From: Pseudoteredinibacter isoporae
GTDB taxonomy: Bacteria; Pseudomonadota; Gammaproteobacteria; Pseudomonadales; Cellvibrionaceae
Assembly (NCBI RefSeq): GCF_011602085.1
Contig: NZ_JAAONY010000005.1
Span: 62,001-126,000 of the forward strand
Direction of reading: 5' to 3'
Length of the DNA stretch: 64,000 bases
Part shown: piece by piece, positions 1-7,889 of the stretch
How the letters are laid out: each line of letters opens with the position of its first letter
Numbering within the stretch: the stretch's first letter is position 1
Notes under the pieces: generated by a model
Seen by the model: the letters and a program-made list of their open reading frames with translations, nothing else
What the model was told of the DNA's origin: nothing
Databases searched by the model: none
Made by a program: the position numbers and the translations under genes

Positions 1-320
1 CCACCCAGCTGACGAATGCTCGCCATCTCTTCGCGACGACCGGTGAGAATCTTATGGGGATAAGTCTGGTGGCCCACATCCCACACCAGGCGATCGTCGG
101 GCGTGTTGTAGATGTAGTGCAGGGCGATGGTCAGTTCGACAACACCCAGCCCCGCACCAAAATGCCCGCCGGTTTTACCGACGCTGTACAAAAGAAACTC
201 GCGCAATTGCAGGGCCAGTTCCGGCAGCTGATCTTCATCGAGCTGGCGCAATTGTTCTGGCGAATCAACGCTGTCCAATAAGGGCGTTGAAGGCCGCTCT
301 AGGGGGATTTCTTTAAACAT
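1..320 (-). CDS. dxs: 1-deoxy-D-xylulose-5-phosphate synthase, N-terminal part (runs off the window)
   Basis: This is the first ~106 codons of DXS, which condenses pyruvate and glyceraldehyde-3-phosphate to DXP, the first step of the MEP isoprenoid pathway, in the cytoplasm and using thiamine diphosphate. Reading the minus strand from the ATG at 318-320 gives [16 protein letters not shown], then the family landmarks [19 protein letters not shown] and [18 protein letters not shown]. These are the conserved N-terminal ThDP-binding segments. The gene is cut by the left edge of the window. It is the last gene of a minus-strand run xseB-ispA-dxs, the classic gammaproteobacterial arrangement, with a 158-nt gap after ispA. 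Confidence 0.95.
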   Translation of the reverse strand, partial: MFKEIPLERPSTPLLDSVDSPEQLRQLDEDQLPELALQLREFLLYSVGKTGGHFGAGLGVVELTIALHYIYNTPDDRLVWDVGHQTYPHKILTGRREEMASIRQLG

Positions 321-478
321 TCAGTACAGGGTCTCTAGGTTGCTGGGCAACCACATCGTCAAGCTATCAGGGTTGTCACGGCCAAGCCTTATTTGAGCTG
401 GCGCGGAGGATCGCCCATTGTATTCGGCCAGGCCCGGCAAAGCAAAGCGCGGTCGCCCTTTATTAGACGATCAGGCGA

Positions 479-1372
479 TCAATGTGCTCTCTGCACTATA
501 TAGTCGGCCAGGGCTCTCAGGGCCAGGGCTTCGGGGCCAAAGGCCGCCAGTGCCTGATGGGCATCCTGGCGCAATTGCTCGGCCTTGGTTTTGGCCGCAT
601 CCAGGCCCAGCAGGGAGACGTAGGTGGGTTTGTTGAGTTCCTCATCCGCGCCCTGTTGCTTGCCCAGGGTGGCGGTATCGGCGGTGACATCCAGAATGTC
701 GTCCTGGACCTGAAAGGCCAGTCCGATGGCGTCGGCGTAGTCGTCAAGCGCGCGCAGCTGATCTGGCTGGCTGCGCCCGGAGGCAATGGCGCCCATGCGG
801 ATGGCTGCACGGATGATTCGGCCGGTTTTCAGCTGATGCATCTGTTCTAACTGGGCCAGACTGATGCGCTGATTGACCGAGGCCAGATCAATGGCCTGGC
901 CCGCCACCATGCCGGCGGCACCGGCGGCACTGGCCAGTTCCTGAATCAGTTGTAGTTTGATCTTGTCCGGGCAGTTGGGCAACTCGGCCAGCTCGCTGAA
1001 CGCCTGGCTCTGCAGGGCATCTCCGGCCAGGATGGCGGTGGCTTCATCAAAGGCGATATGGCAAGTGGGCAGTCCGCGTCGGAGCTTGTCGTCGTCCATG
1101 GCAGGCAAATCATCATGAACCAGGCTGTAAGCGTGCATCATCTCAATAGCCGCCGCTGCGCTGTCGACGGCCGGGCTGGCGCTGTTGCCGCAAGCTTCGG
1201 CACCGGCCATAACCAGCAGAGGTCGCACACGCTTACCGCCATTGGTGGCACTGTAGGACATGGCTTCCAGCAGGCGCTTCTGGGGGCAATGGCTCTTCGT
1301 CAGAGCCTTGGCGATGGCTGAATCAGCACGTTCGCGGCACTGCTGCACATAGGCGGGGAAATCAAAGCTCAC
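479..1372 (-). CDS. ispA: Farnesyl diphosphate synthase (geranyltranstransferase)
   Basis: A trans-prenyltransferase of 297 residues, the usual IspA length. It condenses IPP with DMAPP and then GPP to make farnesyl diphosphate for quinones, undecaprenyl phosphate and heme O. The first Asp-rich motif is visible as HDDLPAMDDDKLRRG and the second as FQVQDDILDVTAD; both bind Mg-diphosphate. The N-terminal GGKRVRPLL is the conserved IPP-binding stretch. It lies between xseB (27-nt gap) and dxs, so product and context agree. Confidence 0.96.
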   Translation of the reverse strand: MSFDFPAYVQQCRERADSAIAKALTKSHCPQKRLLEAMSYSATNGGKRVRPLLVMAGAEACGNSASPAVDSAAAAIEMMHAYSLVHDDLPAMDDDKLRRGLPTCHIAFDEATAILAGDALQSQAFSELAELPNCPDKIKLQLIQELASAAGAAGMVAGQAIDLASVNQRISLAQLEQMHQLKTGRIIRAAIRMGAIASGRSQPDQLRALDDYADAIGLAFQVQDDILDVTADTATLGKQQGADEELNKPTYVSLLGLDAAKTKAEQLRQDAHQALAAFGPEALALRALADYIVQRAH

Positions 1373-1399
1373 GGTAGGGGTACCTTATTCAGCGAGTAA

Positions 1400-1639
1400 T
1401 TAGCCTTCGCTGCCGTCTTCAAATGGCTGGCTGATCAATTCGCCCTGCTGTTCCATCAGTAGCTCAACCTTCTGCTCGGCGGCACTGAGTTGCTGCTGGC
1501 ATTGGCGGGTCAGTTTGACCCCTTTCTCAAAGGCTGCCAGGGAATCTTCCAGGCTCATATCACCAGCTTCCATGGCTTCCACGAGGGATTCCAGCTCGGC
1601 CAGTGAGGATTCAAAACTCGGGCTTTTGTCTTTTGTCAT
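1400..1639 (-). CDS. xseB: Exodeoxyribonuclease VII small subunit
   Basis: A 79-residue acidic helical protein typical of XseB. It begins [24 protein letters not shown] and contains the family signature [20 protein letters not shown]. It assembles with XseA to degrade single-stranded DNA in the cytoplasm; xseA is not in this window, as is normal for this operon. It is the first gene of the xseB-ispA-dxs minus-strand operon, divergent from pomA across about 240 nt. Confidence 0.95.
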   Translation of the reverse strand: MTKDKSPSFESSLAELESLVEAMEAGDMSLEDSLAAFEKGVKLTRQCQQQLSAAEQKVELLMEQQGELISQPFEDGSEG

Positions 1640-1785
1640 GCTGCTCGCTGCCGCTAATTAAGAATGGCGCCACCCTACCTGAGCCCAATGGCTGGGTCAA
1701 TGCGCGTTTAGCCGCTAAAAAGGATATTGCTACGCCAAACCAGCGGGTTCAGTTGGTGGTCGTACTACATTTTAAAGATAAGGGG

Positions 1786-1812
1786 TTAACTTGTCTTGGG
1801 AACGGCCGATAT
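1786..1812 (+). promoter_or_regulatory. Candidate sigma-28 (FliA) promoter for pomAB
   Basis: A GCCGATAT box at 1805-1812 matches 7 of 8 bases of the FliA -10 consensus GCCGATAA. It is preceded by exactly 15 nt and a TTAA at 1786-1789 where TAAA is expected. It sits about 70 nt upstream of the pomA start. Stator genes are commonly FliA-dependent, which fits, but the -35 half is imperfect. Confidence 0.45.
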
Positions 1813-1879
1813 AAGCCTTAGTGGATAAACATCATAAGCACCCGCAAGCCAAATCAGGGTGCACGCTAAGGAGCAATCT

Positions 1880-2635
1880 GTGGATTTAGCAACCATAGTC
1901 GGTATTATCGGCGCCTTCGGTCTTATCATTGTCACCATGCTCATGAGTGGCGATTTGGGTATGTTCGTGAACATCCCTTCGCTGGTGATCGTAGTGGGCG
2001 GAAGTATCTTCGCGGTTATGGCCAAATTCGGCCTGGGGCAGTTCCTGGGCGTGGGTAAGGTAATTGGCAAAGGCATGAGCAACAAGCTGGAGCAGCCTGG
2101 CCCCCTGATCGACGAAATTGTTGAATTGGCCGACGCAGCCCGCAAAGGTGGTTTGCTCTCTCTGGAAGGTAAAGAAGTCAGCAGTGACTTTCTGCAAAAG
2201 GGCATCCAGCTTTTGGTGGATGGCCACGATGCCGATGTGGTCAAACAACTGCTCAGTAATGACCGCAAGCTGGCTGAAGAGCGTCATCAGGTCGGCGCCA
2301 GCATCATGATGTCCATGTCGAGTATGGCACCGGCAATGGGAATGATCGGAACCTTGATTGGTCTGGTAGCGATGCTGGCCAACATGGATGACCCCAAATC
2401 GATTGGTCCCGCAATGGCGGTTGCTCTGTTGACCACCCTATACGGCGCCGTTATGGCGAACGCCTTCTGTGAGCCTATGGCCGACAAGCTCAAGCTGCGT
2501 GCCGCTGAAGAAGCCATGATTAAAAGCCTTGTCATCGACGCACTGCTTGCCATTCAAGGCGGGCAAAACCCTCGAGTGATTGAATCCATGCTGCGCACTT
2601 ATTTGCCGGAAGGCCAGCGCGAAGCGGCGGACTGA
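1880..2635 (+). CDS. pomA: Flagellar stator protein PomA (MotA family, sodium-type)
   Basis: PomA/MotA is the A subunit of the flagellar stator, an inner-membrane ion channel that drives rotation together with PomB. I prefer the GTG at 1880 over the upstream GTG at 1859, because AAGGAG at 1868-1873 sits six bases before it and the resulting start (DLATIVGIIGAFGLII) aligns with Vibrio PomA. The 251-residue product is close to the ~253 of PomA. It shows two N-terminal membrane segments, a cytoplasmic loop, and two C-terminal segments (MSSMAPAMGMIGTLIGLVAML and the following GPAMAVALLTTLYGAVMAN). pomB starts 13 nt downstream, so the two are co-transcribed. The sodium preference is inferred from similarity to PomA rather than E. 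coli MotA. Confidence 0.93.
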   Translation: MDLATIVGIIGAFGLIIVTMLMSGDLGMFVNIPSLVIVVGGSIFAVMAKFGLGQFLGVGKVIGKGMSNKLEQPGPLIDEIVELADAARKGGLLSLEGKEVSSDFLQKGIQLLVDGHDADVVKQLLSNDRKLAEERHQVGASIMMSMSSMAPAMGMIGTLIGLVAMLANMDDPKSIGPAMAVALLTTLYGAVMANAFCEPMADKLKLRAAEEAMIKSLVIDALLAIQGGQNPRVIESMLRTYLPEGQREAAD

Positions 2636-2648
2636 TTGGGGGTGAACC

Positions 2649-3662
2649 ATGAGTGATGAAGAAGAGCAAAGTTGTGATTGCGTCGAAGGCCTCCCCCCGT
2701 GGATGGGAACCTTCGCCGACTTGATGTCCTTGTTGATGTGTTTCTTCGTATTGCTGTTGTCGTTCTCGGAGATGGATGCACAAAAATTTAAACGTCTTGC
2801 GGGTTCCCTGTCCCAGGCCTTTGGTGTGCAAACCAAATTGGCAGTTACAGACCCACCGAAAGGCACCAGCATCATCGCCCGGGAATTCAGCCCGGCGATT
2901 CCGGAGCCGACGCCGATCAATGAGATCTGGCAGAAGACCGAAGACATCACGCAATCGAGTTTGGAATTTGATCAGACCAATGAGTTTGATATTGAAAAAG
3001 GCCAGGAAGACCTGGAAGCCGGTGTTGAAAAAGCCAGTGACAAAGAGTTACAGGAACGGTTGGAAGAAAAGCTCGAAGAGCTGATTAAAGAAACCGAGCG
3101 CGACGCGGCCGTCCTGGCGCAAGCGCTCCAGGCTCAGATCGTTACCGGTGAAATCGAGATCGAAACCATCGGCCGGAAAATTATTATCCGAATACGTGAG
3201 AAAGGTTCCTTCAGATCCGGCTCTGCAACACTGAGCGAAAAATACTTCCAAGTGCTGGAAGAAGTGTCCGCTGTATTGGCCAAGCAACCCGGTAAAATAC
3301 AAGTACAGGGCCATACCGACGATGTGCCGATTCGCACCAAGCGCTTCCGCTCCAACTGGGAGCTTTCCACTGCGCGCGCCGTATCAGTTGCCCATGCGCT
3401 GATGGTGGGCAAACGGGTAGCCGAAAACCGTTTTGAAGTGGCCGGTTATGCGGCAACTAAACCGTTGGTAGAAAACAGCAGCCGCAAAAATCGTGCGAAG
3501 AACCGCCGGGTTGAAATCATGATCAGCCAGGGCCTGGACGATGAGTTGAACGAAGACGATAAGAAGTTACTGCAAAATCAGGACGGGCAAGACCTGCTGC
3601 GCAATCTGGATCTTGAACCACCGAAATATCAATTTGACTTAAAGCCTAACGAAATTTTTTAA
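2649..3662 (+). CDS. pomB: Flagellar stator protein PomB/MotB with OmpA-like peptidoglycan-binding domain
   Basis: The 337-residue B subunit of the stator. A short cytoplasmic N-terminus leads into one membrane helix with the ion-binding aspartate (PWMGTFADLMSLLMCFFVLLLSF, Asp near residue 25). A long acidic linker follows (~residues 100-150, rich in Glu/Lys). The OmpA/MotB domain carries VQGHTDDVPI, SNWELSTARA and NRRVEIMI, which anchor the stator to peptidoglycan. A good ribosome site (GGGGGTGAACC) precedes the ATG. It overlaps nothing and follows pomA by 13 nt. Confidence 0.94.
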   Translation: MSDEEEQSCDCVEGLPPWMGTFADLMSLLMCFFVLLLSFSEMDAQKFKRLAGSLSQAFGVQTKLAVTDPPKGTSIIAREFSPAIPEPTPINEIWQKTEDITQSSLEFDQTNEFDIEKGQEDLEAGVEKASDKELQERLEEKLEELIKETERDAAVLAQALQAQIVTGEIEIETIGRKIIIRIREKGSFRSGSATLSEKYFQVLEEVSAVLAKQPGKIQVQGHTDDVPIRTKRFRSNWELSTARAVSVAHALMVGKRVAENRFEVAGYAATKPLVENSSRKNRAKNRRVEIMISQGLDDELNEDDKKLLQNQDGQDLLRNLDLEPPKYQFDLKPNEIF

Positions 3663-3703
3663 ACACGATGGCGTGAAAGCGTCATCCAGATTGGACATTC
3701 ACT

Positions 3704-4309
3704 ATGAGTCAGGAACGCCGCCGTTTTTTCCGCATCGATGACAGCATCGGGGTAGCTTATCGCCTGCTCACGGAAGAGGAATTGGCCAATCAGGTCGAAG
3801 GCGATATTACGCCGGTAGATTCCCTGAACCTGATCGCTTCCTACGACAATAAAATCGCTAACCTTTGTGGTCAGTTGCATACGCGCGACCCCTTGATTGC
3901 CGAGCTGATGGAAACCCTGAACGCCAAGCTCAGCGCCGTTATCAATCAGCTGGAAATGGACAGCTATCTGGTTCGCAAAGTGGCGTATAAGGTTCACGAG
4001 GTGAACATCAGCGCATGCGGCATGGCGCTCTTTGCTGATGAATCTCTTCCTGAGGGTGCCACCATCAGTTTGGAAATGTCCCTGAAGCCGGGTAACCACT
4101 TGGTACAGTGCTACGCGACCGTCGTGTCGTGCAGCATGAATGAAGAAAACCAGAAATTTTACATCCGCATGGACTTCGCCAATATGAGCGAACACGATCA
4201 AGAAGTTCTGATCCAGCACATTGTGCGCCGGCAGGGGGATCAACTGCGTGAAGCCAGGCAAGACATACCCAATCGTATCGAAGTCAAAGGCGATGTGGTC
4301 GAGGAATGA
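3704..4309 (+). CDS. PilZ-domain protein, candidate c-di-GMP effector of the stator
   Basis: A 201-residue cytoplasmic protein. It begins MSQERRRFFRIDDS, which carries the RxxxR half of the PilZ c-di-GMP site, and has the second half as NISACG (the D/NxSxxG motif) near residue 104, after an ~80-residue helical insertion. The C-terminal half (GATISLEMSL, FYIRMDFANMS) fits a PilZ barrel. It lies 41 nt after pomB on the same strand and before a terminator, so it is probably co-transcribed with the stator genes. That suggests a role in c-di-GMP-dependent motor control; the role is inferred from position, not shown. Confidence 0.8.
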   Translation: MSQERRRFFRIDDSIGVAYRLLTEEELANQVEGDITPVDSLNLIASYDNKIANLCGQLHTRDPLIAELMETLNAKLSAVINQLEMDSYLVRKVAYKVHEVNISACGMALFADESLPEGATISLEMSLKPGNHLVQCYATVVSCSMNEENQKFYIRMDFANMSEHDQEVLIQHIVRRQGDQLREARQDIPNRIEVKGDVVEE

Positions 4310-4360
4310 TGAGGCGCAAGAGGGATTTGCAGGCGCCTTCGAAAACGCCATGCAGAAACA

Positions 4361-4391
4361 AAAAAGCCGGAGCATCCACTCCGGCTTTTTT
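4361..4391. terminator. Bidirectional intrinsic terminator between the PilZ gene and dsbA
   Basis: The inverted repeat GCCGGAG/CTCCGGC (4366-4372 and 4379-4385) is flanked by A5 on the left and T6 on the right, so it can end both the pomAB-PilZ transcript and the convergent dsbA transcript. Confidence 0.9.
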
Positions 4392-4408
4392 ATGGGCTTG
4401 TGTTGAGT

Positions 4409-5020
4409 TTACTGATCCAGTAAAAACTCAATCACCTCCGGCAGCTCTTCACCCACGGAACCCGGGTCGACCAAATACTTACCGCCAACCAGCAGGGCCG
4501 GCACACCGCGTAAACGGTACTTCTGTGCAGTATCGATGGATTGCGCAATGGCGTCGCGACTTTCCTGAGAGTTCATATTCATCAGGATTTCGGCGGCATC
4601 GGCACCGCTGGTGTCGGCCAAAAACTGAGCAATGTCGGCCGGGGCAAACAGGGGTTTGCGATCCTTGTGAATGGCATCAAACAGCGCACGGTGGGTTTTA
4701 TCGCTGATGCCCATCTTCTCGGTGGCGTAGAAGGCCTGGGCATGAGGCACCCAATTGCGGCCCAATACCGCCGGTACACGAACAAACTCGATATTATCGG
4801 ATTTGTGCTCCAGCCACTTGTCCAGCGTAGGCTCAAAGGCGTAGCAATGGCTGCAGCCGTACCAGAAGAAGCCGGTTACAGTTCGTGGCAGGTCTTTGGC
4901 CGCAACATCCGGGGCAACGTCTTCATAGTGCTTGTGTTCCTGAAACTTGGCTTGGGCACTTGCCAGGCTGCTGAGCAGACCCAGAGTGAGGCCCGCAAAA
5001 AGAGCGATAAAACGCTTCAT
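4409..5020 (-). CDS. dsbA: Periplasmic thiol:disulfide interchange protein DsbA
   Basis: DsbA oxidises cysteine pairs in exported proteins. I chose the ATG at 5018-5020, which has GGAGATGCCA just upstream and starts a clean signal peptide (MKRFIALFAGLTLGLLSSLASA); longer upstream reading frames would bury it. The 203-residue precursor has the active site CSHC at residues 56-59 within FFWYGCSHCYAFEP, and a cis-proline loop RGVPALL near the C-terminus. The CSHC dipeptide is a common variant of CPHC and may tune the redox potential. It converges on the PilZ gene and lies upstream of ssrA on the opposite strand. Confidence 0.93.
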   Translation of the reverse strand: MKRFIALFAGLTLGLLSSLASAQAKFQEHKHYEDVAPDVAAKDLPRTVTGFFWYGCSHCYAFEPTLDKWLEHKSDNIEFVRVPAVLGRNWVPHAQAFYATEKMGISDKTHRALFDAIHKDRKPLFAPADIAQFLADTSGADAAEILMNMNSQESRDAIAQSIDTAQKYRLRGVPALLVGGKYLVDPGSVGEELPEVIEFLLDQ

Positions 5021-5181
5021 TGGCATCTCCATTATGGTTCTTAAAGGCGTTAAAGGGCGTTGCCCAAATAAAAGCCAGAGTGTAAACGCTTTGCGCCACC
5101 GGGCAAAGGGCATGACCCGAGCTTACGATTCTTAATCCAGCTCTTAGAAATTCCCAGGTGAAATAGTTCCCCAAATCAGGC

Positions 5182-5187
5182 TATAAT
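5182..5187 (+). promoter_or_regulatory. Probable -10 box of the ssrA promoter
   Basis: A perfect TATAAT lies about 55 nt upstream of the mature tmRNA 5' end. Transcription from it would give a precursor leader of roughly 48 nt to be trimmed by RNase P. No convincing -35 hexamer is visible at the usual spacing. Confidence 0.45.
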
Positions 5188-5242
5188 TGGCGTTCGCACA
5201 GCGAGGGTTTTAAGGCTTGGTCGTTCAAGCACTTAAAACTTC

Positions 5243-5598
5243 GGGGCCGATTAGGATTCGACGCCGGTGACAAAACCTTTGGTGCATGCCGTGATGGCAG
5301 CCAATCACGTTAATCCAAAGCTGTAACTTTATAGTTGCCAACGACGACAACTACGCTCTAGCGGCTTAAGCCCGCTAGCGGTCATTAGCAAGGTGCCCAT
5401 ACCGCGCTACTGACTGTCACTTAGAATGGGATCGCAGCAAAGCACGTCTGGGGTGGCGCTGTTAAAACTTTTACCAGGCTCGCTTGAATCGTCCTGCCCG
5501 TTGGGCTGATTCCGGTTAAATCAATAGACGGAACTAAGCATGTAGATCCTCTGGCGGAGTGCTGACGGACGCGGGTTCAAATCCCGCCGGCTCCACCA
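5243..5598 (+). ncRNA. ssrA: Transfer-messenger RNA (tmRNA), ribosome rescue
   Basis: tmRNA with SmpB rescues stalled ribosomes and adds a degradation tag. The ends pair as a tRNA acceptor stem: GGGGCCG at 5243-5249 with CGGCUCC before the encoded ACCA at 5595-5598. The T-arm GGGTTCAAATCCC lies just inside the 3' end. The tag reading frame at 5337-5369 decodes as ANDDNYALAA followed by TAA, to my knowledge the same tag as in Pseudomonas aeruginosa. The total length of 356 nt is normal. The gene is intact although an accessory region starts immediately downstream. Confidence 0.97.
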
Positions 5599-5645
5599 AA
5601 ACCAAAAAGGGCCTATCCCGTGAGGGATAGGCCCTTTTTGGTTTT
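5598..5645 (+). terminator. Intrinsic terminator of ssrA
   Basis: A perfect 22-bp inverted repeat runs from 5598-5619 to 5624-5645 with a GTGA loop, ending in CCCTTTTTGG. It is one of the strongest hairpins in the window. Its right arm, but not its left arm, is repeated at 7890, see the direct repeat entries. Confidence 0.9.
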
Positions 5646-5760
5646 GGGAGATCCATTGAATGAATGTTTCGGGATTCACAAGATCGCCTCTGCATTTCCG
5701 TTACTTTGATAAATTTCCGATTTTAAAGTCTGGACCAAGAGACCTATTCACAAATTCAGG
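5622..5760 (+). repeat. Direct repeat copy 1, downstream of ssrA
   Basis: About 139 bp beginning with GAGGGATAGGCCC, the loop and right arm of the ssrA terminator, and ending CACAAATTCAGG. A second copy lies at 7890-8030. By eye the copies differ at roughly 15-18 positions plus two single-base indels, so the duplication is not recent. The pair brackets about 2.1 kb of accessory sequence. Confidence 0.85.
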
Positions 5761-6446
5761 TTGTTGGGTCTTGCCGGAAGCCATGTTTATATTCAGCCGA
5801 CAGTAGTGCACGTCTATGGAAAAGCGTATTTGATGGATTGAGTTTTTCACTTAACGGAAAGACTTTCAGAGCAAGGAGTTGAGAGCGGCTGACTGCTTGA
5901 GATTTTTGATCAAAGCAATCTCTTAAATATTTTTTTGTTCTTTAGCTTTACTCCTTATTTGTTACAGGCATTAAATCTGAGAGGGACAGCCCTGGAAAAT
6001 ACAATTTTGTTAATGAAAGTGTCATCCTTAAACTAAAGCCTGCAGCAAGAAGGCCGCACGGATATACAGCCATAATTTTAATGGCACGATTTCGACACAT
6101 TCCTAATAATTGGGGAATTAACAATTCATAAAACATAGGCGTTTTTATATCAATGGCTTACATATCAAAAATTGCCTCTCAAAAAAAGCCACGCAAGAGA
6201 AAAAACAAGGGGGTAGCCAAATAAAGGCGATTTAAACGCCAGGTCTCGTGAGCTCGGTATAATTTTACTAATGCTTGAAAAAACTCTACTAAAACAATAA
6301 ATTAGAGCTTTAGACAAAGGAATGCAGCCAGGTATTTAAACGGACACCATCCTATTATTTCTGATATCCCCGAATTATTAAGAGGCGTCCGTTTTTTGGT
6401 TTTTTTATACCTGTCTGTTGAGTAAGCTGTTACATGCGTATAGAAA
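5761..6446. other. AT-rich accessory stretch without a supported gene
   Basis: No convincing coding region on either strand. A 62-codon minus-strand frame at 5948-6136 has no recognisable features. A distant inverted repeat, AAACGGAC/GTCCGTTT, around 6336-6395 is followed by a T-rich run and could be a weak terminator. The composition is much more AT-rich than the core genes to the left. Confidence 0.5.
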
Positions 6447-6788
6447 ATGAATGATCTAATAATACAGCTAGGTATTGTTGTTGCAATCGGCATTGGTCTC
6501 TTCGTGGCGGCAAGGCTTTCTCGTCGCGGGCATGAGAAAAAATATGGGGCTAAGTCGCGCCATGAAAAAATTAGACTAGTCGTTGTATTTGCAGTTACAT
6601 TGTTAGGCTTGCTTCTTATATCAGTTAAGTGGTCGGTTTCAAGTTCCCTGTACTGTGGCGCGGCCATCTTATTTGGCATTGTTGGTTTGCTCAGTGAAAA
6701 TCCAGGTCTACCAAAAGATATGCTGTATTCAGCAGCTATATCTTCACTTGTCGCTATGTTTGTGGGTCAGGCAGTTCACGGCATGTAA
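6447..6788 (+). CDS. Small integral membrane protein, unknown function (cassette-like gene)
   Basis: A 113-residue hydrophobic protein that I do not recognise. It has three to four predicted membrane segments: IIQLGIVVAIGIGLFVAARL at the N-terminus, LVVVFAVTLLGLLLISV in the middle, LYCGAAILFGIVGLL, and a C-terminal MLYSAAISSLVAMFVGQ. A basic loop (SRRGHEKKYGAKSRHEK) follows the first segment. The stop TAA at 6786-6788 overlaps the left core of an attC-like site, which is common for integron cassette genes. No function is assigned. Confidence 0.6.
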   Translation: MNDLIIQLGIVVAIGIGLFVAARLSRRGHEKKYGAKSRHEKIRLVVVFAVTLLGLLLISVKWSVSSSLYCGAAILFGIVGLLSENPGLPKDMLYSAAISSLVAMFVGQAVHGM

Positions 6789-6864
6789 CAAGTTGTTCAA
6801 GCGGGGCAACTTTTCCGTCGCTATGGTTTTGCCTTCGGTGTTTGAGGTTTTAGCATCATTATGC
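6785..6864 (+). repeat. attC-like site A
   Basis: It starts with TGTAACAAGTTGTTCAAGCG (R'' and L'' boxes) and ends TTGAGGTTTTAGCATCATTATGC. The outer ends pair as imperfect core and inner boxes with one unpaired base, as in attC recombination sites. The right core reads ATTATGC where GTTRRRY is expected, so the cleavage triplet is altered and the site may be dead. The next gene's ATG lies inside the right core. Confidence 0.45.
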
Positions 6865-7412
6865 ACAAATTGGCTATCACAACATTAGTTATAGTCCTTG
6901 GGGGTTGCTCTACTTCAGTGACAAAGGAGTCGGAGTGCTATACGCAGAATACAAATTGGAAGTATTCGTCCGCTCTATTCTCCGAAAAAGCTGCAGAATG
7001 GCCTGAAGTAAAGCCTTACGTATCTGAAAAGGTATTAGCTAGCGTAGCTCGAGACCTAGAAGAAAAGGCGAATACCATTCTTACAGAGTTTGAGAGCCAT
7101 AAGCTCGATGAAATGAGTGAGTCTGAAACAGCCGCTGTTTTCCCAGAGTTATTTGAAATTACCAAGAGGTACATCGAAGTAAACGAGGAATTAAAAAAAT
7201 ATAAACATTCATATTTAGTTTCCCGTAATACTGTTATTGTTTCAGCCTTCACAAAGGCAGAAAGAGAAATGAATTCTTTGGCAAGGTCAGGAGAAGCGTG
7301 TCTTGATAAGGCTGCATATATTCGAGAGGTTAGAACTCGAGCATTTCGGCATATCCGGGAAAATGTTAACAATCAAAGGCAAGGTGACGCAAAAAGCGAA
7401 CGCCTGCTTTAG
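6861..7412 (+). CDS. Putative lipoprotein, unknown function (cassette-like gene)
   Basis: A 183-residue protein with a lipoprotein signal, MHKLAITTLVIVLGGCSTS (lipobox LGGC, Cys16). It is followed by a mostly helical, charged domain (AEWPEVKPYVSEKVLASVARDLEEKAN and later heptad-rich segments). Two later cysteines lie at CYTQ and EACLD. I do not recognise the family. Its ATG lies directly at the end of attC-like site A, with almost no 5' untranslated region, and its stop lies inside attC-like site B. Both are typical of gene cassettes. It would be anchored in the inner or outer membrane, facing the periplasm. Confidence 0.65.
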   Translation: MHKLAITTLVIVLGGCSTSVTKESECYTQNTNWKYSSALFSEKAAEWPEVKPYVSEKVLASVARDLEEKANTILTEFESHKLDEMSESETAAVFPELFEITKRYIEVNEELKKYKHSYLVSRNTVIVSAFTKAEREMNSLARSGEACLDKAAYIREVRTRAFRHIRENVNNQRQGDAKSERLL

Positions 7413-7421
7413 GCGTTATAG
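7364..7421 (+). repeat. attC-like site B (short, best-formed)
   Basis: This 58-bp element starts with TGTTAACAATCAAAGGCAAGG and ends with CGCCTGCTTTAGGCGTTATAG. The reverse complement of the right end (CTATAACGCCTAAAGCAGG) aligns with the left end as core, mismatched 4-nt spacer, and an AAAG-CA-GG inner box with extra bases on one side, the standard attC layout. The length is that of a classical 59-base element. Confidence 0.55.
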
Positions 7422-7582
7422 GTAACCGTACCCATGAAAATGGTGTTGAAGTGGTCCAATATGACGAGCAGTACCGTTTGCTTAGCTAAAAATCAAATAC
7501 CTACACCTACAATAAGCTTGGAAAGCTGACGGAAAATGCTTCAGGATCAAGCCATCCAAATAGCAGATCGATTGCTCATTGA
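7421..7582 (+). pseudogene. Fragment of an Rhs/YD-repeat protein
   Basis: Read from 7421, the frame gives NRTHENGVEVVQYDEQYRL, then an in-frame TAA, then NTYTYNKLGKLTENASG before a final TGA at 7580-7582. The YDEQYRL and YTYNKLGKLTE pieces match the YD-repeat pattern of Rhs and wall-associated polymorphic toxin shells. There is no start codon, one internal stop and no flanking Rhs sequence, so this is debris. It begins exactly at the right end of attC-like site B. Confidence 0.55.
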
Positions 7583-7889
7583 GCGGATAAATCAGCAATA
7601 AGCAAACACTCGTACAGCATTTACACTTGGCAGTTGTGAATGAAGCGGGTTGTGCCTAGGAGAGTCATCCTCCCTAAGCGCAGAAATGCGCGCAATATTG
7701 TTGGGGGTGTATAGAAAAGCATTAGTTAGAATTATTTTGACGAATCTGGCAGGGAGGTCTGTCCACCCTCGAGGTGAGTGGACAGACCTCCCTCCGTTTC
7801 AGCTAAAATCCTGTGCGGAAATTACACCGCTGAGCGACAATGACACTTTATGAGCTAAATTTTTGTCAATTTATGCTCTAAATGATAGC
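7583..7889. other. Non-coding stretch with a long inverted repeat
   Basis: No gene is supported; a 67-codon frame across 7650-7853 runs through the hairpin and has no protein-like features. The segment contains a perfect 15-bp inverted repeat, listed separately. Confidence 0.5.
7752..7792. repeat. Perfect 15-bp inverted repeat
   Basis: GGGAGGTCTGTCCAC at 7752-7766 and its exact complement at 7778-7792 flank an 11-nt loop (CCTCGAGGTGA) that itself contains CCTCGAGG. There is no T-run after it, so it is not an ordinary terminator. It could be an operator, a transposon end remnant or a structured RNA element. Confidence 0.7.

Noticed and set aside
5948-6136. 62-codon minus-strand frame in the AT-rich stretch after ssrA
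   Set aside because: No ribosome site, no recognisable domain and an amino-acid composition typical of chance frames.
7650-7853. 67-codon plus-strand frame
   Set aside because: It runs straight through the 15-bp inverted repeat and shows no protein-like pattern.
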